Shown piece by piece: positions 15,508-24,522 of a stretch of 38,638 nt of DNA; positions within the stretch are counted from its first letter, which is position 1, and each line of letters opens with the position of its first letter. The notes under the pieces were generated by a model that was not told where the DNA came from, ran no database searches, and saw only the letters and a program-made list of their open reading frames with translations. Made by a program: the position numbers and the translations under genes. This DNA is from Streptomyces sp. OR43 (lineage in GTDB: Bacteria; Actinomycetota; Actinomycetes; Streptomycetales; Streptomycetaceae). The stretch lies in NCBI RefSeq assembly GCF_008042275.1, contig NZ_RDBK01000043.1:4110356-4148993 (forward strand). Direction: 5' to 3'.

Positions 15508-17484
15508 GTGACACAGCCGCGCGAAGCGCGTCAGGCGGTGACGGGCGAGGGATGGGATCTGCTGGCCCGCATCGGCGGACCGCGTGACCTGGACCGTCTC
15601 ACCCCCGAGCAGCTGGAGCAGCTCGCCGAAGAGATCCGGACCTTCCTCGTCGACGCCGTCTCCAAGACCGGCGGACACCTCGGACCCAACCTGGGTGTGG
15701 TCGAGCTGACCATCGCCCTGCACCGGGTCTTCGACTCGCCGAAGGACAAGGTCCTCTTCGACACCGGCCACCAGAGCTATGTGCACAAGCTCCTCACCGG
15801 CCGCCAGGACTTCTCGAAGCTCAAGAGCAAGGGCGGCCTCTCCGGCTACCCCTCGCGTGCCGAGTCCGAGCACGACGTCATCGAGAACTCGCACGCCTCC
15901 ACCGTGCTCGGCTGGGCCGACGGCCTCGCCAAGGCCAACGAGGTGCTGGGCAAGGACGATCACGTCGTCGCGGTCATCGGTGACGGCGCCCTCACCGGCG
16001 GCATGGCCTGGGAGGCGCTGAACAACATCGCCGCCGCCAAGGACCGCCCCCTCGTCATCGTCGTCAACGACAACGAGCGCTCCTACGCCCCGACCATCGG
16101 CGGCCTCGCCAACCACCTGGCGACCCTGCGCACCACGGACGGCTACGAGCGCTTCCTGGCCCGCGGCAAGGACCTCCTGGAGCGCACCCCCGTCGTCGGG
16201 AAGCCGCTGTACGAGACGCTGCACGGCGCCAAGAAGGGCCTCAAGGACTTCATCGCGCCCCAGGGCATGTTCGAGGACCTCGGCCTGAAGTACGTCGGCC
16301 CGATCGACGGCCACGACCTGGAGGCCCTGGAGTCCGCCCTCCAGCGCGCCAAGCGCTTCGGCGGGCCCGTCATCGTGCACTGCCTCACGGAGAAGGGCCG
16401 CGGCTACACCCCGGCCCTGCTCGACGAGGCCGACCGCTTCCACGCCGTCGGCAAGATTCACCCCGACACCGGCCTCCCCGTCGCCACCTCCGGCCTCGAC
16501 TGGACCTCCGTGTTCGGCGAGGAGATGGTCAAGCTCGGCCACGAGCGCGAGGACATCGTCGCGATCACCGCGGCCATGCTCCAGCCGGTCGGCCTGACCA
16601 AGTTCGAGAAGGCCTTCCCGGACCGGATCTACGACGTGGGCATCGCCGAGCAGCACGGCGCGGTCTCCGCCGCCGGACTCGCCACGGGTGGCCTGCACCC
16701 CGTCTTCGCGGTGTACGCCACGTTCCTCAACCGGGCCTTCGACCAGGTCCTGATGGACGTCGCCCTGCACAAGTGCGGTGTGACGTTCGTCCTCGACCGG
16801 GCCGGGGTCACCGGTACGGACGGTGCCTCGCACAACGGCATGTGGGACATGTCGATCCTCCAGTGCGTGCCGACGCTCCGGATCGCCGCCCCGCGCGACG
16901 CCGACCAGGTCCGCGCCCAGCTGCGCGAGGCCGTCGAGGTCGACGACGCCCCGACGGTCGTCCGGTTCTCGAAGGGCGCGGTCGGCCCGTCGGTCAAGGC
17001 CGTCTCCACGGTCGGCGGCATGGACGTGCTCCGCGAGCCGGCCGCCGCCGCCCGCCCGGACGTCCTGCTCGTCTCCATCGGGGCGCTCGCTCCGATGTGC
17101 CTGGAGATCGCGGACCTGCTCGACGCCCAGGGCATCTCGACCACCGTCGTGGACCCGCGCTGGGTCAAGCCCGTGGACGAGGCCATGGCCCCGCTCGCGG
17201 CGAAGCACCGGGTCGTCGTCACCGTCGAGGACAACAGCAGGGCCGGCGGTGTCGGCTCCGCGGTCGCCCAGGCGCTGCGCGACGCCGACGTCGACGTACC
17301 ACTGCGCGACTTCGGCATCCCGCCGGTGTTCCTCGACCACGCCTCCCGCAAGGAGGTCATGGCCGAGATCGGGCTGACCGCGCCGGACATCGCCCGCCAG
17401 GTCACCGGTCTGGTCGCCAGGCTCGACGGCCGCTACGAGACCGAAGCGGAGAGCCGCTCCGTGGTGGAGCCGGTCCGGGACTGA
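15508..17484 (+). CDS. dxs: 1-deoxy-D-xylulose-5-phosphate synthase
   Basis: A 658-residue thiamine-diphosphate enzyme joining pyruvate and glyceraldehyde 3-phosphate, the first step of the MEP isoprenoid pathway. Seen are catalytic and cofactor residues His57 (TGGHLG) and His88 (TGHQSYVHK), the ThDP motif from GDG (158-160) to NN (172-173), Glu381 (GIAEQH) and the DRAGVTG loop near 429-435, plus the C-terminal transketolase-type domain. The GTG start has AAGGAGG four bases upstream and gives about 15-20 more N-terminal residues than many Dxs proteins; GTG 15538 is the alternative but has no good ribosome site. It stands alone between terminators; the nearby xylose genes are not part of its unit. 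Confidence 0.93.
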   Translation: MTQPREARQAVTGEGWDLLARIGGPRDLDRLTPEQLEQLAEEIRTFLVDAVSKTGGHLGPNLGVVELTIALHRVFDSPKDKVLFDTGHQSYVHKLLTGRQDFSKLKSKGGLSGYPSRAESEHDVIENSHASTVLGWADGLAKANEVLGKDDHVVAVIGDGALTGGMAWEALNNIAAAKDRPLVIVVNDNERSYAPTIGGLANHLATLRTTDGYERFLARGKDLLERTPVVGKPLYETLHGAKKGLKDFIAPQGMFEDLGLKYVGPIDGHDLEALESALQRAKRFGGPVIVHCLTEKGRGYTPALLDEADRFHAVGKIHPDTGLPVATSGLDWTSVFGEEMVKLGHEREDIVAITAAMLQPVGLTKFEKAFPDRIYDVGIAEQHGAVSAAGLATGGLHPVFAVYATFLNRAFDQVLMDVALHKCGVTFVLDRAGVTGTDGASHNGMWDMSILQCVPTLRIAAPRDADQVRAQLREAVEVDDAPTVVRFSKGAVGPSVKAVSTVGGMDVLREPAAAARPDVLLVSIGALAPMCLEIADLLDAQGISTTVVDPRWVKPVDEAMAPLAAKHRVVVTVEDNSRAGGVGSAVAQALRDADVDVPLRDFGIPPVFLDHASRKEVMAEIGLTAPDIARQVTGLVARLDGRYETEAESRSVVEPVRD

Positions 17485-17507
17485 CCCGGCTGCCGCCGCA
17501 CTCCGAT

Positions 17508-17549
17508 TGGGCCGGTCGCCCACCCCGTACGGGTGGTCCGACCGGCCCA
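17508..17549 (+). terminator. Terminator after dxs
   Basis: Outer 10-bp arms (17508-17517 with 17540-17549) enclose a second inner stem (CCACCC with GGGTGG), 23 bases after the dxs stop. Confidence 0.75.
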
Positions 17550-17647
17550 TTCGCGTGAAATACGGCCGTCCGCGGCGTGCTGTGGGCGTCCAGGGGCTCG
17601 GCGGGTCCGAATCATGGCGTACACGACGAGTGCGTGGAGGTACGCCG

Positions 17648-19153
17648 GTGAGCACGCAGCAGGACCTGCCCCCCAGCGGAGACGGACTGTTCAGGACCAA
17701 GACGGTCGAACAGTCGATCCGCGACACCGAGGAGCCGGAGCACGCCCTCAAGAAGTCGCTCTCCGCCCTGGACCTCACGGTCTTCGGAGTGGGCGTCATC
17801 ATCGGAACCGGAATCTTCGTGCTCACCGGCAAGGTCGCCAAGGAGACGGCGGGCCCCGCCACTGCCATCGCCTTCGTGGTCGCGGGCGTCGTCTGCGCCC
17901 TGGCCGCCCTCTGTTATGCGGAATTCGCCTCCACGGTCCCGGTGGCCGGCTCGGCGTACACGTTCTCCTACGCCTCGCTCGGCGAACTCGTCGCCTGGAT
18001 CATCGGCTGGGACCTGGTCCTGGAGTTCGCGCTGGGCACGGCGGTGGTGGCGGTCGGCTGGTCCGGCTACGTCCGTTCCCTGCTGGACAACGCCGGCTGG
18101 CATCTGCCGGACGCGCTCTCCGGCCCCGATGTGGCGGAGGGATTCGGCTTCGACATCCTCGCCTTCGTCCTGGTGCTGGTGCTGACCGTCATCCTGGTGC
18201 TCGGCATGAAGCTCTCCGCCCGGGTCACGACGGTCGTCGTCGCCATCAAGGTGGCGGTCGTCCTGATCGTGATCATCGCGGGCCTGTTCTTCATCGACAC
18301 CGCGAACTACTCACCGTTCATCCCCGAGGCCCAGCCCCAGCCCTCCGGATCGGGCCTGGACGCCCCGCTGGTCCAGCTGATCTTCGGATACGCGCCCACG
18401 AACTTCGGCGTCATGGGCATCTTCACCGCCGCCTCCGTCGTCTTCTTCGCCTTCATCGGCTTCGACGTCGTGGCCACGGCCGCCGAGGAGACCAAGCTCC
18501 CGCAGCGCGACATGCCGCGCGGCATCATGGCCTCGCTCTTCATCTGCACGACGCTCTACGTCGCCGTATCGATCGTCGTGACCGGCATGCAGCACTACAC
18601 CGAGCTGTCCGTGAGCGCCCCGCTCGCCGACGCCTTCAAGGCCGTCGGACACCCCTTCTACGCGGGCGTCATCAGCTTCGGCGCGGCCGTGGGCCTCACC
18701 ACGGTCTGCATGATCCTGCTGCTCGGCCAGACCCGGGTCTTCTTCGCGATGAGCCGTGACGGCCTGCTCCCGCGGTTCTTCTCCAAGACGCACCCGCGCT
18801 TCCACACCCCGTACCGCCCGACCATCCTGCTCGGCGTGCTCATCGCGGTCATCGCGGGCTTCACCAGCATCAACGAGCTCGCCACGCTGGTGAACATCGG
18901 CACGCTCTTCGCCTTCGTGGTCGTCGCCCTGGGCGTCATCGTCCTGCGCCGCACCCGCCCCGACCTCCACCGCGCCTTCCGCACGCCGTGGGTGCCGCTG
19001 ATCCCGATCCTGTCGGTCGCCGCGTCGGTCTGGCTGATGCTCAACCTGCCGGCGGAGACCTGGCTGCGGTTCGGCATCTGGATGGTCATCGGCGTGATCA
19101 TCTACTTCGCGTACGGACGCGGGCACAGCCGGGTGAACCGCACCCGGGTGTGA
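17648..19153 (+). CDS. APC-family cationic amino acid permease
   Basis: A 501-residue membrane transporter of the amino acid-polyamine-organocation superfamily, close to the CAT (cationic amino acid) group. The first helix carries the hallmark GVGVIIGTGIFVLTG unwound segment, and about 12-14 membrane segments follow. The consensus block SVVFFAFIGFDVVATAAEETK of this group is present. GTG 17648 has GGAGG seven bases upstream; reading further upstream would run through the dxs terminator. The gene is monocistronic, ended by a 21-bp hairpin. Substrate (Arg/Lys or others) cannot be fixed from sequence. Confidence 0.85.
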   Translation: MSTQQDLPPSGDGLFRTKTVEQSIRDTEEPEHALKKSLSALDLTVFGVGVIIGTGIFVLTGKVAKETAGPATAIAFVVAGVVCALAALCYAEFASTVPVAGSAYTFSYASLGELVAWIIGWDLVLEFALGTAVVAVGWSGYVRSLLDNAGWHLPDALSGPDVAEGFGFDILAFVLVLVLTVILVLGMKLSARVTTVVVAIKVAVVLIVIIAGLFFIDTANYSPFIPEAQPQPSGSGLDAPLVQLIFGYAPTNFGVMGIFTAASVVFFAFIGFDVVATAAEETKLPQRDMPRGIMASLFICTTLYVAVSIVVTGMQHYTELSVSAPLADAFKAVGHPFYAGVISFGAAVGLTTVCMILLLGQTRVFFAMSRDGLLPRFFSKTHPRFHTPYRPTILLGVLIAVIAGFTSINELATLVNIGTLFAFVVVALGVIVLRRTRPDLHRAFRTPWVPLIPILSVAASVWLMLNLPAETWLRFGIWMVIGVIIYFAYGRGHSRVNRTRV

Positions 19154-19160
19154 ACGACGC

Positions 19161-19206
19161 CGAAGGCCCCGGCCTGCCCGAGATGTCGGGCAGGCCGGGG
19201 CCTTCG
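19161..19206. terminator. Bidirectional terminator, permease / LCP gene
   Basis: A perfect 21-bp stem (19161-19181 with 19186-19206) with loop GATG, between the convergent permease (stop 19153) and LCP gene (stop 19224). Confidence 0.9.
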
Positions 19207-19223
19207 TGTGATCTGCCGCCGGG

Positions 19224-20321
19224 TCAGCCGCCGGTGGCGGGGGACTTCTTGGCGGACTCCGGTATGGCGGAGTCCGTCCGGACCGCCTTCCAGAGGGTGT
19301 CGGCCTGCGGTTGCGCGGCCACCACCCGGTTCGGGTCGATCTTGTCGTAGGCGACGGGGAGCATGATGGTCTCCATCGAGGCCGGGTCGACGCCGTTCAT
19401 GGAACGGGCGAAGCTGGTCAGCGACGTCAGCGAGGCGAGCCCCTCGTCCGTCGTCAGCGACTTGGTCGCGGAGTTGGCGATCTTGTAGGCGCTGGTCGGA
19501 CTGCCCAGCAGATTCTGCTTCTTGACCTCGCTGAGGAGCGCGAACAGGAACTGCTGCTGGAGCCCGATGCGTCCGAGGTCGCTGCCGTCTCCGATGCCGT
19601 GCCGGGTGCGTACGTAGGCGAGCGACTGGGTGCCGTCGAGCTTGTGGGGTCCGGCGGTCAGTTCGAGGCCGGAGGACGTGTCGTGGATGTCCTGGGGGAC
19701 GTCGACGGTGACACCGCCGATGGCGTCCACGAGCCCCTTGAACCCGGCGAAGTTGATCTCCAGGTAGTGGTCGATGCGGACGCCGGACATCTTCTCGACG
19801 GTCTTGACGACACAGGCGGGACCGACCTGGGAGTACACGGAGTTGAACATCTTGCGCTCCGCGGAAGGCACCTTGGTCCCGTCGGCCTTGGTGCACTCGG
19901 GCCGGGTCACCAGGGTGTCGCGGGGGATCGAGATGGCGACGGCCTTGCTGCGGCCCTCGGGGATGTGCACGACCATCGCGGTGTCGGACCGGGCCCCGCT
20001 GACGCTGCCCCCGCCGCCCAGCTCCTTGTTCTCGGCCCCGGCGCGCGAGTCCGAGCCGAGGACCAGGAGGTTCTGCCCGCTGGTCGGGAGCTTCTCGGGC
20101 CGGTCCTCGCCCAGCGCCTTGTTGATGTCGACGCCCTTGATGTTGCCGTCGAGCCGGCTGTAGAGCCAGTAGGCGGTGCCGCCGGCGGCGATGGCGAGAA
20201 CGAGAACGGACAGCAGGACGGCCCGGCGTATGCGCTGTCCCCGCGTCCGCACGCGCTTGCGCCCGCGGGAAGGGGTTTCCGGGGAACTCCGGTGCCCGGG
20301 CGTGGTGGCGTCTTGGCTCAT
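19224..20321 (-). CDS. LCP-family (LytR-CpsA-Psr) glycopolymer ligase
   Basis: A 365-residue protein of the LCP family, which transfers polyprenyl-phosphate-linked glycopolymers such as teichoic acids onto peptidoglycan. A basic cytoplasmic tail (20-33) precedes one membrane helix (about 33-53), with the catalytic domain outside. Conserved residues are visible: Asp91 (LGSDSR), RSDTAM (111-116), IPRDT (Arg134, Asp135), and the RTRHGIGDGSDLGR block (Arg238, Arg240, Asp248, Arg251) ending in QQQ. Cys143 and Cys170 could form a disulfide. It is divergent from the lectin-like and polymerase genes, sharing a 306-base control region. This supports a cell-wall polymer role for the block, though Streptomyces genomes carry several LCP proteins. 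Confidence 0.88.
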   Translation of the reverse strand: MSQDATTPGHRSSPETPSRGRKRVRTRGQRIRRAVLLSVLVLAIAAGGTAYWLYSRLDGNIKGVDINKALGEDRPEKLPTSGQNLLVLGSDSRAGAENKELGGGGSVSGARSDTAMVVHIPEGRSKAVAISIPRDTLVTRPECTKADGTKVPSAERKMFNSVYSQVGPACVVKTVEKMSGVRIDHYLEINFAGFKGLVDAIGGVTVDVPQDIHDTSSGLELTAGPHKLDGTQSLAYVRTRHGIGDGSDLGRIGLQQQFLFALLSEVKKQNLLGSPTSAYKIANSATKSLTTDEGLASLTSLTSFARSMNGVDPASMETIMLPVAYDKIDPNRVVAAQPQADTLWKAVRTDSAIPESAKKSPATGG

Positions 20322-20627
20322 CCTGAGTGAGTCCTCACAACTTATGGCCTGGTCAGGGCGCAGATGATGGGATGGGACTCGGGTGGGGGGTCATGCCGGT
20401 CCGCGATTTCCTGGTGAGTGAGCACTATAGACAGTCGATCTGGTGTACGGACGAAGTCTGTGGCGTGACTGTGACATAGCGGGCGGACCGCGGAGCCGGG
20501 GCGCAGCGGCGAATCGTAGGCTGGTGAGGCCAGGGAAGTGTCTGCGCGCCGGGGCTCTAGGATGTGACAGCTTCGAAATGCTGTACGGGTTGTCGGAAGT
20601 CAGTTCTTGAAAAGGTGATCACAGACC
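20322..20627. promoter_or_regulatory. Divergent control region, LCP gene / lectin-like genes
   Basis: About 306 bases with no gene. On the plus strand a consensus -10 TAGGAT (20558-20563) lies about 65 bases before the first lectin-like gene, without a recognisable -35. On the minus strand TATAGT (complement of 20424-20429) is a good -10 for the LCP gene. Another -10-like TAGGCT is at 20517-20522. Confidence 0.5.
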
Positions 20628-21707
20628 ATGCTCGGACAGGATGCCCGTGCGACCTCGAAGGTCGCGCCTGAAACCAAGGGGCTCCGCGGCATCTGGCTCA
20701 CCCGGGGGAAGGACGCAAGGCTCACGTTGTACGTCCCCGGCAGTGGCGGTCTGCGACGCTGGACCGAGGCCCGTGCGGGAGGCCCGGACTGGGACGCCCC
20801 GGACGTCGTGCCGACGCCGGACCTCACCCATCTGTCCGTGACGCAGAACGCCGACGCCTATGTGCACTTCGCCGGTCGTCGTGAACGGATCACGGCCGAC
20901 GGCGGCGTCGGCGTCGACATCGTGCACGCGATCCAGTACCAGACCGGTCGTCCGGTGTCGGCATGGAATTCGCTGGGCAGCCCTCACAAGGAAGCCGGCG
21001 TGGGGCGCAGGCTCGGTGCTCCGGTCGCCGTCGTCAGCAAGTCCGGCGAGACGCACATCGCCGTACGCAACGGCGGTAGCGGCATGATGATGCGTCGAGA
21101 GCGGCCCGACGGTAAATGGCGTGGTTGGGAAGACCTGCGCGGCAAGCACATCAAGGCCGAGCCCGCCGTGGTCGCGCTCAGCTCCGGATGCGTCGCTCTC
21201 CTCGCGTCGACGGACGAGGGTTCGCTCTACTGGGAGCAGGCGGAGCCCGGCGGCGGCTTCGGAGCTTTCCAGTCCTTGGACATCCAGCTGAGGCCCGGCT
21301 CGCTGACCGTGCTGGAGACGGCCCCCGGCCGCGCCACCTATTACGGGACCGATCCGGTGAACGGTGTGGTCGCCTTCCGTTCCGGGGCTGCGGCCCTGCC
21401 CCTTGGCGGTGCCCCCGGGGATGGCCCGAACGCCGTGATCCGTACGGTTCTGGACGGCCTCGACTGCACGGTGCTGGCCCACCGCGGCGTCAACGGGACC
21501 GCGGTGGTCGGTGTCGGGGTGACCGAGAACGAGAGCAACGGTCTGTGGTGGTCGGACACCGGTGTGCCTTGCCTGGCGACCCCGGCGCTGGCGCACGACG
21601 CCCAGGGCCGGCTGGTGATGGCGGTGGCCGGCCCGGACGGCGCCCCACGAGTGGCGCGCCAGACGGACGGGGCGGGGCTGAGCTTCGAGCAATGGCGCGA
21701 GCCCTGA
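20628..21707 (+). CDS. Beta-propeller/lectin-like protein, first of three paralogues
   Basis: A 359-residue protein with no signal peptide or membrane segment. It is built of repeating beta-rich units with Trp- and Gly-rich turns (LRRWTEARAGGPDWDAP, VSAWNSLGSPH, KWRGWEDLRG), like PLL/tectonin-type beta-propeller lectins. It shares with the next two genes the block D-I-(V/M)-x-x-A-x-QYQTG-x-P-V-x-x-W-x-SLGSP, the stretch LPLGGAPGDG, and the ending WW...ARQTDG. The ribosome site is unusual: AGGTGATC (20613-20620) pairs with the 3' end of 16S rRNA beyond the usual GGAGG. I do not recognise a characterised homologue; sugar binding is an inference from fold and context. Confidence 0.65.
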   Translation: MLGQDARATSKVAPETKGLRGIWLTRGKDARLTLYVPGSGGLRRWTEARAGGPDWDAPDVVPTPDLTHLSVTQNADAYVHFAGRRERITADGGVGVDIVHAIQYQTGRPVSAWNSLGSPHKEAGVGRRLGAPVAVVSKSGETHIAVRNGGSGMMMRRERPDGKWRGWEDLRGKHIKAEPAVVALSSGCVALLASTDEGSLYWEQAEPGGGFGAFQSLDIQLRPGSLTVLETAPGRATYYGTDPVNGVVAFRSGAAALPLGGAPGDGPNAVIRTVLDGLDCTVLAHRGVNGTAVVGVGVTENESNGLWWSDTGVPCLATPALAHDAQGRLVMAVAGPDGAPRVARQTDGAGLSFEQWREP

Positions 21708-21828
21708 GCTGTCGCGCTTGCCGCGATCGGCCGGGTGCAGCCTGGCAAGGCATGCGGGGTGCCCGCCGCCGACCGGGCACGCTTCCGAGGAGTGGAAGCA
21801 GCCATCCGTTCACGCGCCTGTTCCCGCC

Positions 21829-21834
21829 TATGAT
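21829..21834 (+). promoter_or_regulatory. -10-like TATGAT before the second lectin-like gene
   Basis: TATGAT about 60 bases ahead of ATG 21893, in the 185-base gap after the first paralogue. The only -35-like sequence (TTCACG, 21809-21814) is 14 bases away, so the promoter is tentative. Confidence 0.3.
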
Positions 21835-21892
21835 GTCTCGATTCTGGCCCTCGATAGGGGGGCCCGCTGCCCTGGAAGGTTGAGGACAAGCC

Positions 21893-22999
21893 ATGCGGGG
21901 TGCCCTGCCCCAAGGGGGACGACGGGGCGGGCCTGCCGCCACTGATGCGGCAGGACCGCTCGGCCGAGTCCTGGGCGGTCCGTGGCTGCTGGTCGGCCAG
22001 GACGCCAGGCTCACTGCCTACGTGCACACCGAGGACGCGCTCCTCCGGTGGACGGAAGAGCGCGTGGGCGGTCCGCGCTGGTCGGGGCCGGACGCGTTCC
22101 CGGCGAAGAACCTGACGCACCTCACCGTGGTTCAGGGACCAAATCGCTACGCCCACTTGGTCGGACGCCGGGTGCGGCCGAAGGCCGACGGCAGATCGGC
22201 TGTGGACATCATGTGCGCCACTCAGTACCAGACCGGCCGCCCCGTGACCGAGTGGCGGTCGTTGGGTAGTCCCTTCAAGGACATTGACCGCTCCGAGCAA
22301 GTGGGGGCTCCCGCAGCTGCCGTGGCCGCCGGGGGCGCGCTGTACGTCTGCGTTCCCACGGCATGGGGAGGCGCGGCGCTGCGACGTGAGGACAAGCACG
22401 GGCAGTGGGAGGCGTGGCGAGAGCTCGACGTCGCCGGTGTTACCGACCAGCCTTCGCTCGCGGCGACGGCAGCCGGGCTGGTCGAGGTGCTCCTTCCCAC
22501 CCGCGGGGCAGCTCTCCATCTGCGCCAGAACGATCCGGGCGGGCCCCTGGTCCGGGGATATGACGCCGGAGTGATCCCCTTGCCCGGCTCTGCGACATCC
22601 TTGGAGACCGCTCCTGGCCGGGTGACGCACTACCTGACCGACGTCCGTGGCACGGGGGTCGTCGCCTTTCGCGCCGGAAGCTGGCCGATGCCTCTCGGCG
22701 GAGCTCCCGGCGACGGGCGGACCGCGGCGCTGCGTGCGACGGTGGATGGTTTCGACTGCACGCTGCTGGCGTTGCGGGGTACGGACGGTGCGGTCCACGT
22801 GGGGGCCTGTGCGACCGAGGCGGAACGGGGCGGAATGTGGTGGACGGAAGGCGGGACGGCCTGCGTCGGAGACCCGGCGCTCGCGCTCGACGGACACGGG
22901 CGGGCGGTCCTGGCGGCTATCGGGAGTGACGGGCACTTCGTCCTCGCACGACAGACGGACGGGCCGGGCCTGACCTTGAGCGACTGGAGCCGGATATGA
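21893..22999 (+). CDS. Beta-propeller/lectin-like protein, second paralogue
   Basis: A 368-residue paralogue of the preceding protein, similar over nearly its whole length: DARLTAYVHTEDALLRWTEE, TQYQTGRPV followed by W-x-SLGSPF, PMPLGGAPGDG, and the end GMWWTEGGTAC...ARQTDGPG. A Gly/Arg/Pro-rich N-terminal stretch of about 28 residues precedes the repeats and is not a signal peptide. GAGGAC lies 7 bases before ATG 21893. The stop overlaps the next start (ATGA at 22996-22999), so this protein and the PIG-L fusion are translationally coupled and probably made in step. Function unknown; it may be a scaffold or glycan-binding partner of the fusion protein. Confidence 0.65.
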   Translation: MRGALPQGGRRGGPAATDAAGPLGRVLGGPWLLVGQDARLTAYVHTEDALLRWTEERVGGPRWSGPDAFPAKNLTHLTVVQGPNRYAHLVGRRVRPKADGRSAVDIMCATQYQTGRPVTEWRSLGSPFKDIDRSEQVGAPAAAVAAGGALYVCVPTAWGGAALRREDKHGQWEAWRELDVAGVTDQPSLAATAAGLVEVLLPTRGAALHLRQNDPGGPLVRGYDAGVIPLPGSATSLETAPGRVTHYLTDVRGTGVVAFRAGSWPMPLGGAPGDGRTAALRATVDGFDCTLLALRGTDGAVHVGACATEAERGGMWWTEGGTACVGDPALALDGHGRAVLAAIGSDGHFVLARQTDGPGLTLSDWSRI

Positions 23000-24522
23000 A
23001 ACCCATTGCCGGTAACGGCCGGGTGGCCATAGTCGCGGAGTGCGCGAGCGACGCCGCAATGCTCCTCGCGGCCGAGAGGGCCGGTGGGGGCGAGATCAGT
23101 GTGATCTGTCTCCGGGACGAGGGCCGGCAAGGCCGGGCCGCCCTGGATCGCGCGTTTGCCGAGGCCTCCGGGCGCGGATGCCGGATGGCGGGCCCGCCTC
23201 GAATCGTGAACGACGAGCGCCGGACGGGCGTCGCCGAGCTCCTGAAGGAGCTGCGCGCGCTGCGACCCCAGCGGATCCTGATGCCGGACCCCGATCCGAC
23301 CCATCGGGACTGGGACACGGATCTGGGCAGCCCCGTGTACGACGAGCCCCCCGAGCGCGCCGCGGCGGCCTTGCTCACGCTGCAGGCCGCACGCGAGTAC
23401 CAGCTGGAGTCGTCGACTCCCCTTTTCGTGGACTGCATGCGTACGGCGGCGGCCCCCGCCGCCTTCAGCCCTCGTTATCCGGCTGTCACCGGCTGGCTGA
23501 CCGAGGGCTTCGGTGGCAGGCTGACCGCGTTTCTGGCCTCTGCCGCCGGTGTACTGAGGTGGACCCAATCGGGGCAGCACGGTACTGCCTGGGACGGCCC
23601 GGAGCTTCTGCCGGGGCCGAGACTCATGCCCGGCCTCCGCGTGGTGCGGGACGTCTCTGGTCTGGCTCATCTCTTCGCGCTGCGCAGGACCGCCCGAAAG
23701 GATGGAGGCGAGGACATTGAGATCGTGCACGCCGCCCAGTACCGCACCGGGCATCCGCTCACTCCGTGGCATTCCCTGGGCAGCCCGAACGCCGGCGACG
23801 CGTACAAGAGCCGGGAGACCGGATTTCCCGCTGCCGGGTTCGACGCCCTGGGCGGCCTCGTGGTCTTCACAAGGAATTTTGGGCACAGCGTCAGCTATCG
23901 CGAGCAGCGGCCGGACGGGGTCTGGACCCCCTGGCGGCACCTCTCGGGTGTGCGCGTGGCCGACGAACTGGTGACGATCACTACGCACAAGGGAGAGATC
24001 GACCTCCTGGCGCGAGCGAGGGACTCGGATGGCGTCGTGCGCTGGCACCGCTCGGGGTACGACGGGGAGTGGATCGAGGACCGCGCGGTGCCGTTCGAGC
24101 CCCGCCCCGGAACCATGGCGGCGGGTCCCGAGCCGGGGACTGTTGTATTCCGCGACCTCCGGACCGGCGAGCCGTGTCTGTGGCAGGTGGGATCGACAGC
24201 ACCGGTCCCCCTCGGCGGTTCCGGCGGGGAAGGGCCGCTCACGGGGGTGCGCGGTGTCGAGGTGGACGGTTGGGGCTACTCGTTGCTCGTGAGTTCCGAC
24301 GGCGCTGGAACGTGTGCGGTCGGCGCGTTCCTCGAGGGCCGGCCTGACGGCGGGGTGTGGTGGAACAGCCTGGCCGGGAAAGCGACTTACGGGGTGGCGG
24401 TGGTCCGGGATCGTACCGGGATGGTCACGGTCGCGGCGGTCTCAGGAGAGGCAGAGCTCTCTGTTGCGAACCCAGAGTCACGAACAGGGGGCCTCGAGTT
24501 CGGCCCGTGGCACTCAGTGTAA
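22996..24522 (+). CDS. PIG-L-like domain (inactive?) fused to beta-propeller/lectin-like domain
   Basis: A 508-residue protein in two parts. Residues 1-170 resemble the PIG-L/LmbE zinc-dependent N-deacetylase fold: VAIVAECASDAAML where the family has (A/P)HPDD, then ISVICLRDEGR, LRPQRILMPDPDPTH, and YDEPPERAAAA where the family usually has a His-containing D-H-x-x-H element. The zinc-binding residues appear replaced in both places. Residues 175-508 are the third copy of the beta-propeller type seen in the two genes upstream (AAQYRTGHPLTPWHSLGSP, VPLGGSGGEG, GVWWNS). No signal peptide. The first part could be a binding or regulatory pseudoenzyme. The PIG-L call rests on motif pattern only, so it is moderate. 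Confidence 0.6.
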   Translation: MKPIAGNGRVAIVAECASDAAMLLAAERAGGGEISVICLRDEGRQGRAALDRAFAEASGRGCRMAGPPRIVNDERRTGVAELLKELRALRPQRILMPDPDPTHRDWDTDLGSPVYDEPPERAAAALLTLQAAREYQLESSTPLFVDCMRTAAAPAAFSPRYPAVTGWLTEGFGGRLTAFLASAAGVLRWTQSGQHGTAWDGPELLPGPRLMPGLRVVRDVSGLAHLFALRRTARKDGGEDIEIVHAAQYRTGHPLTPWHSLGSPNAGDAYKSRETGFPAAGFDALGGLVVFTRNFGHSVSYREQRPDGVWTPWRHLSGVRVADELVTITTHKGEIDLLARARDSDGVVRWHRSGYDGEWIEDRAVPFEPRPGTMAAGPEPGTVVFRDLRTGEPCLWQVGSTAPVPLGGSGGEGPLTGVRGVEVDGWGYSLLVSSDGAGTCAVGAFLEGRPDGGVWWNSLAGKATYGVAVVRDRTGMVTVAAVSGEAELSVANPESRTGGLEFGPWHSV

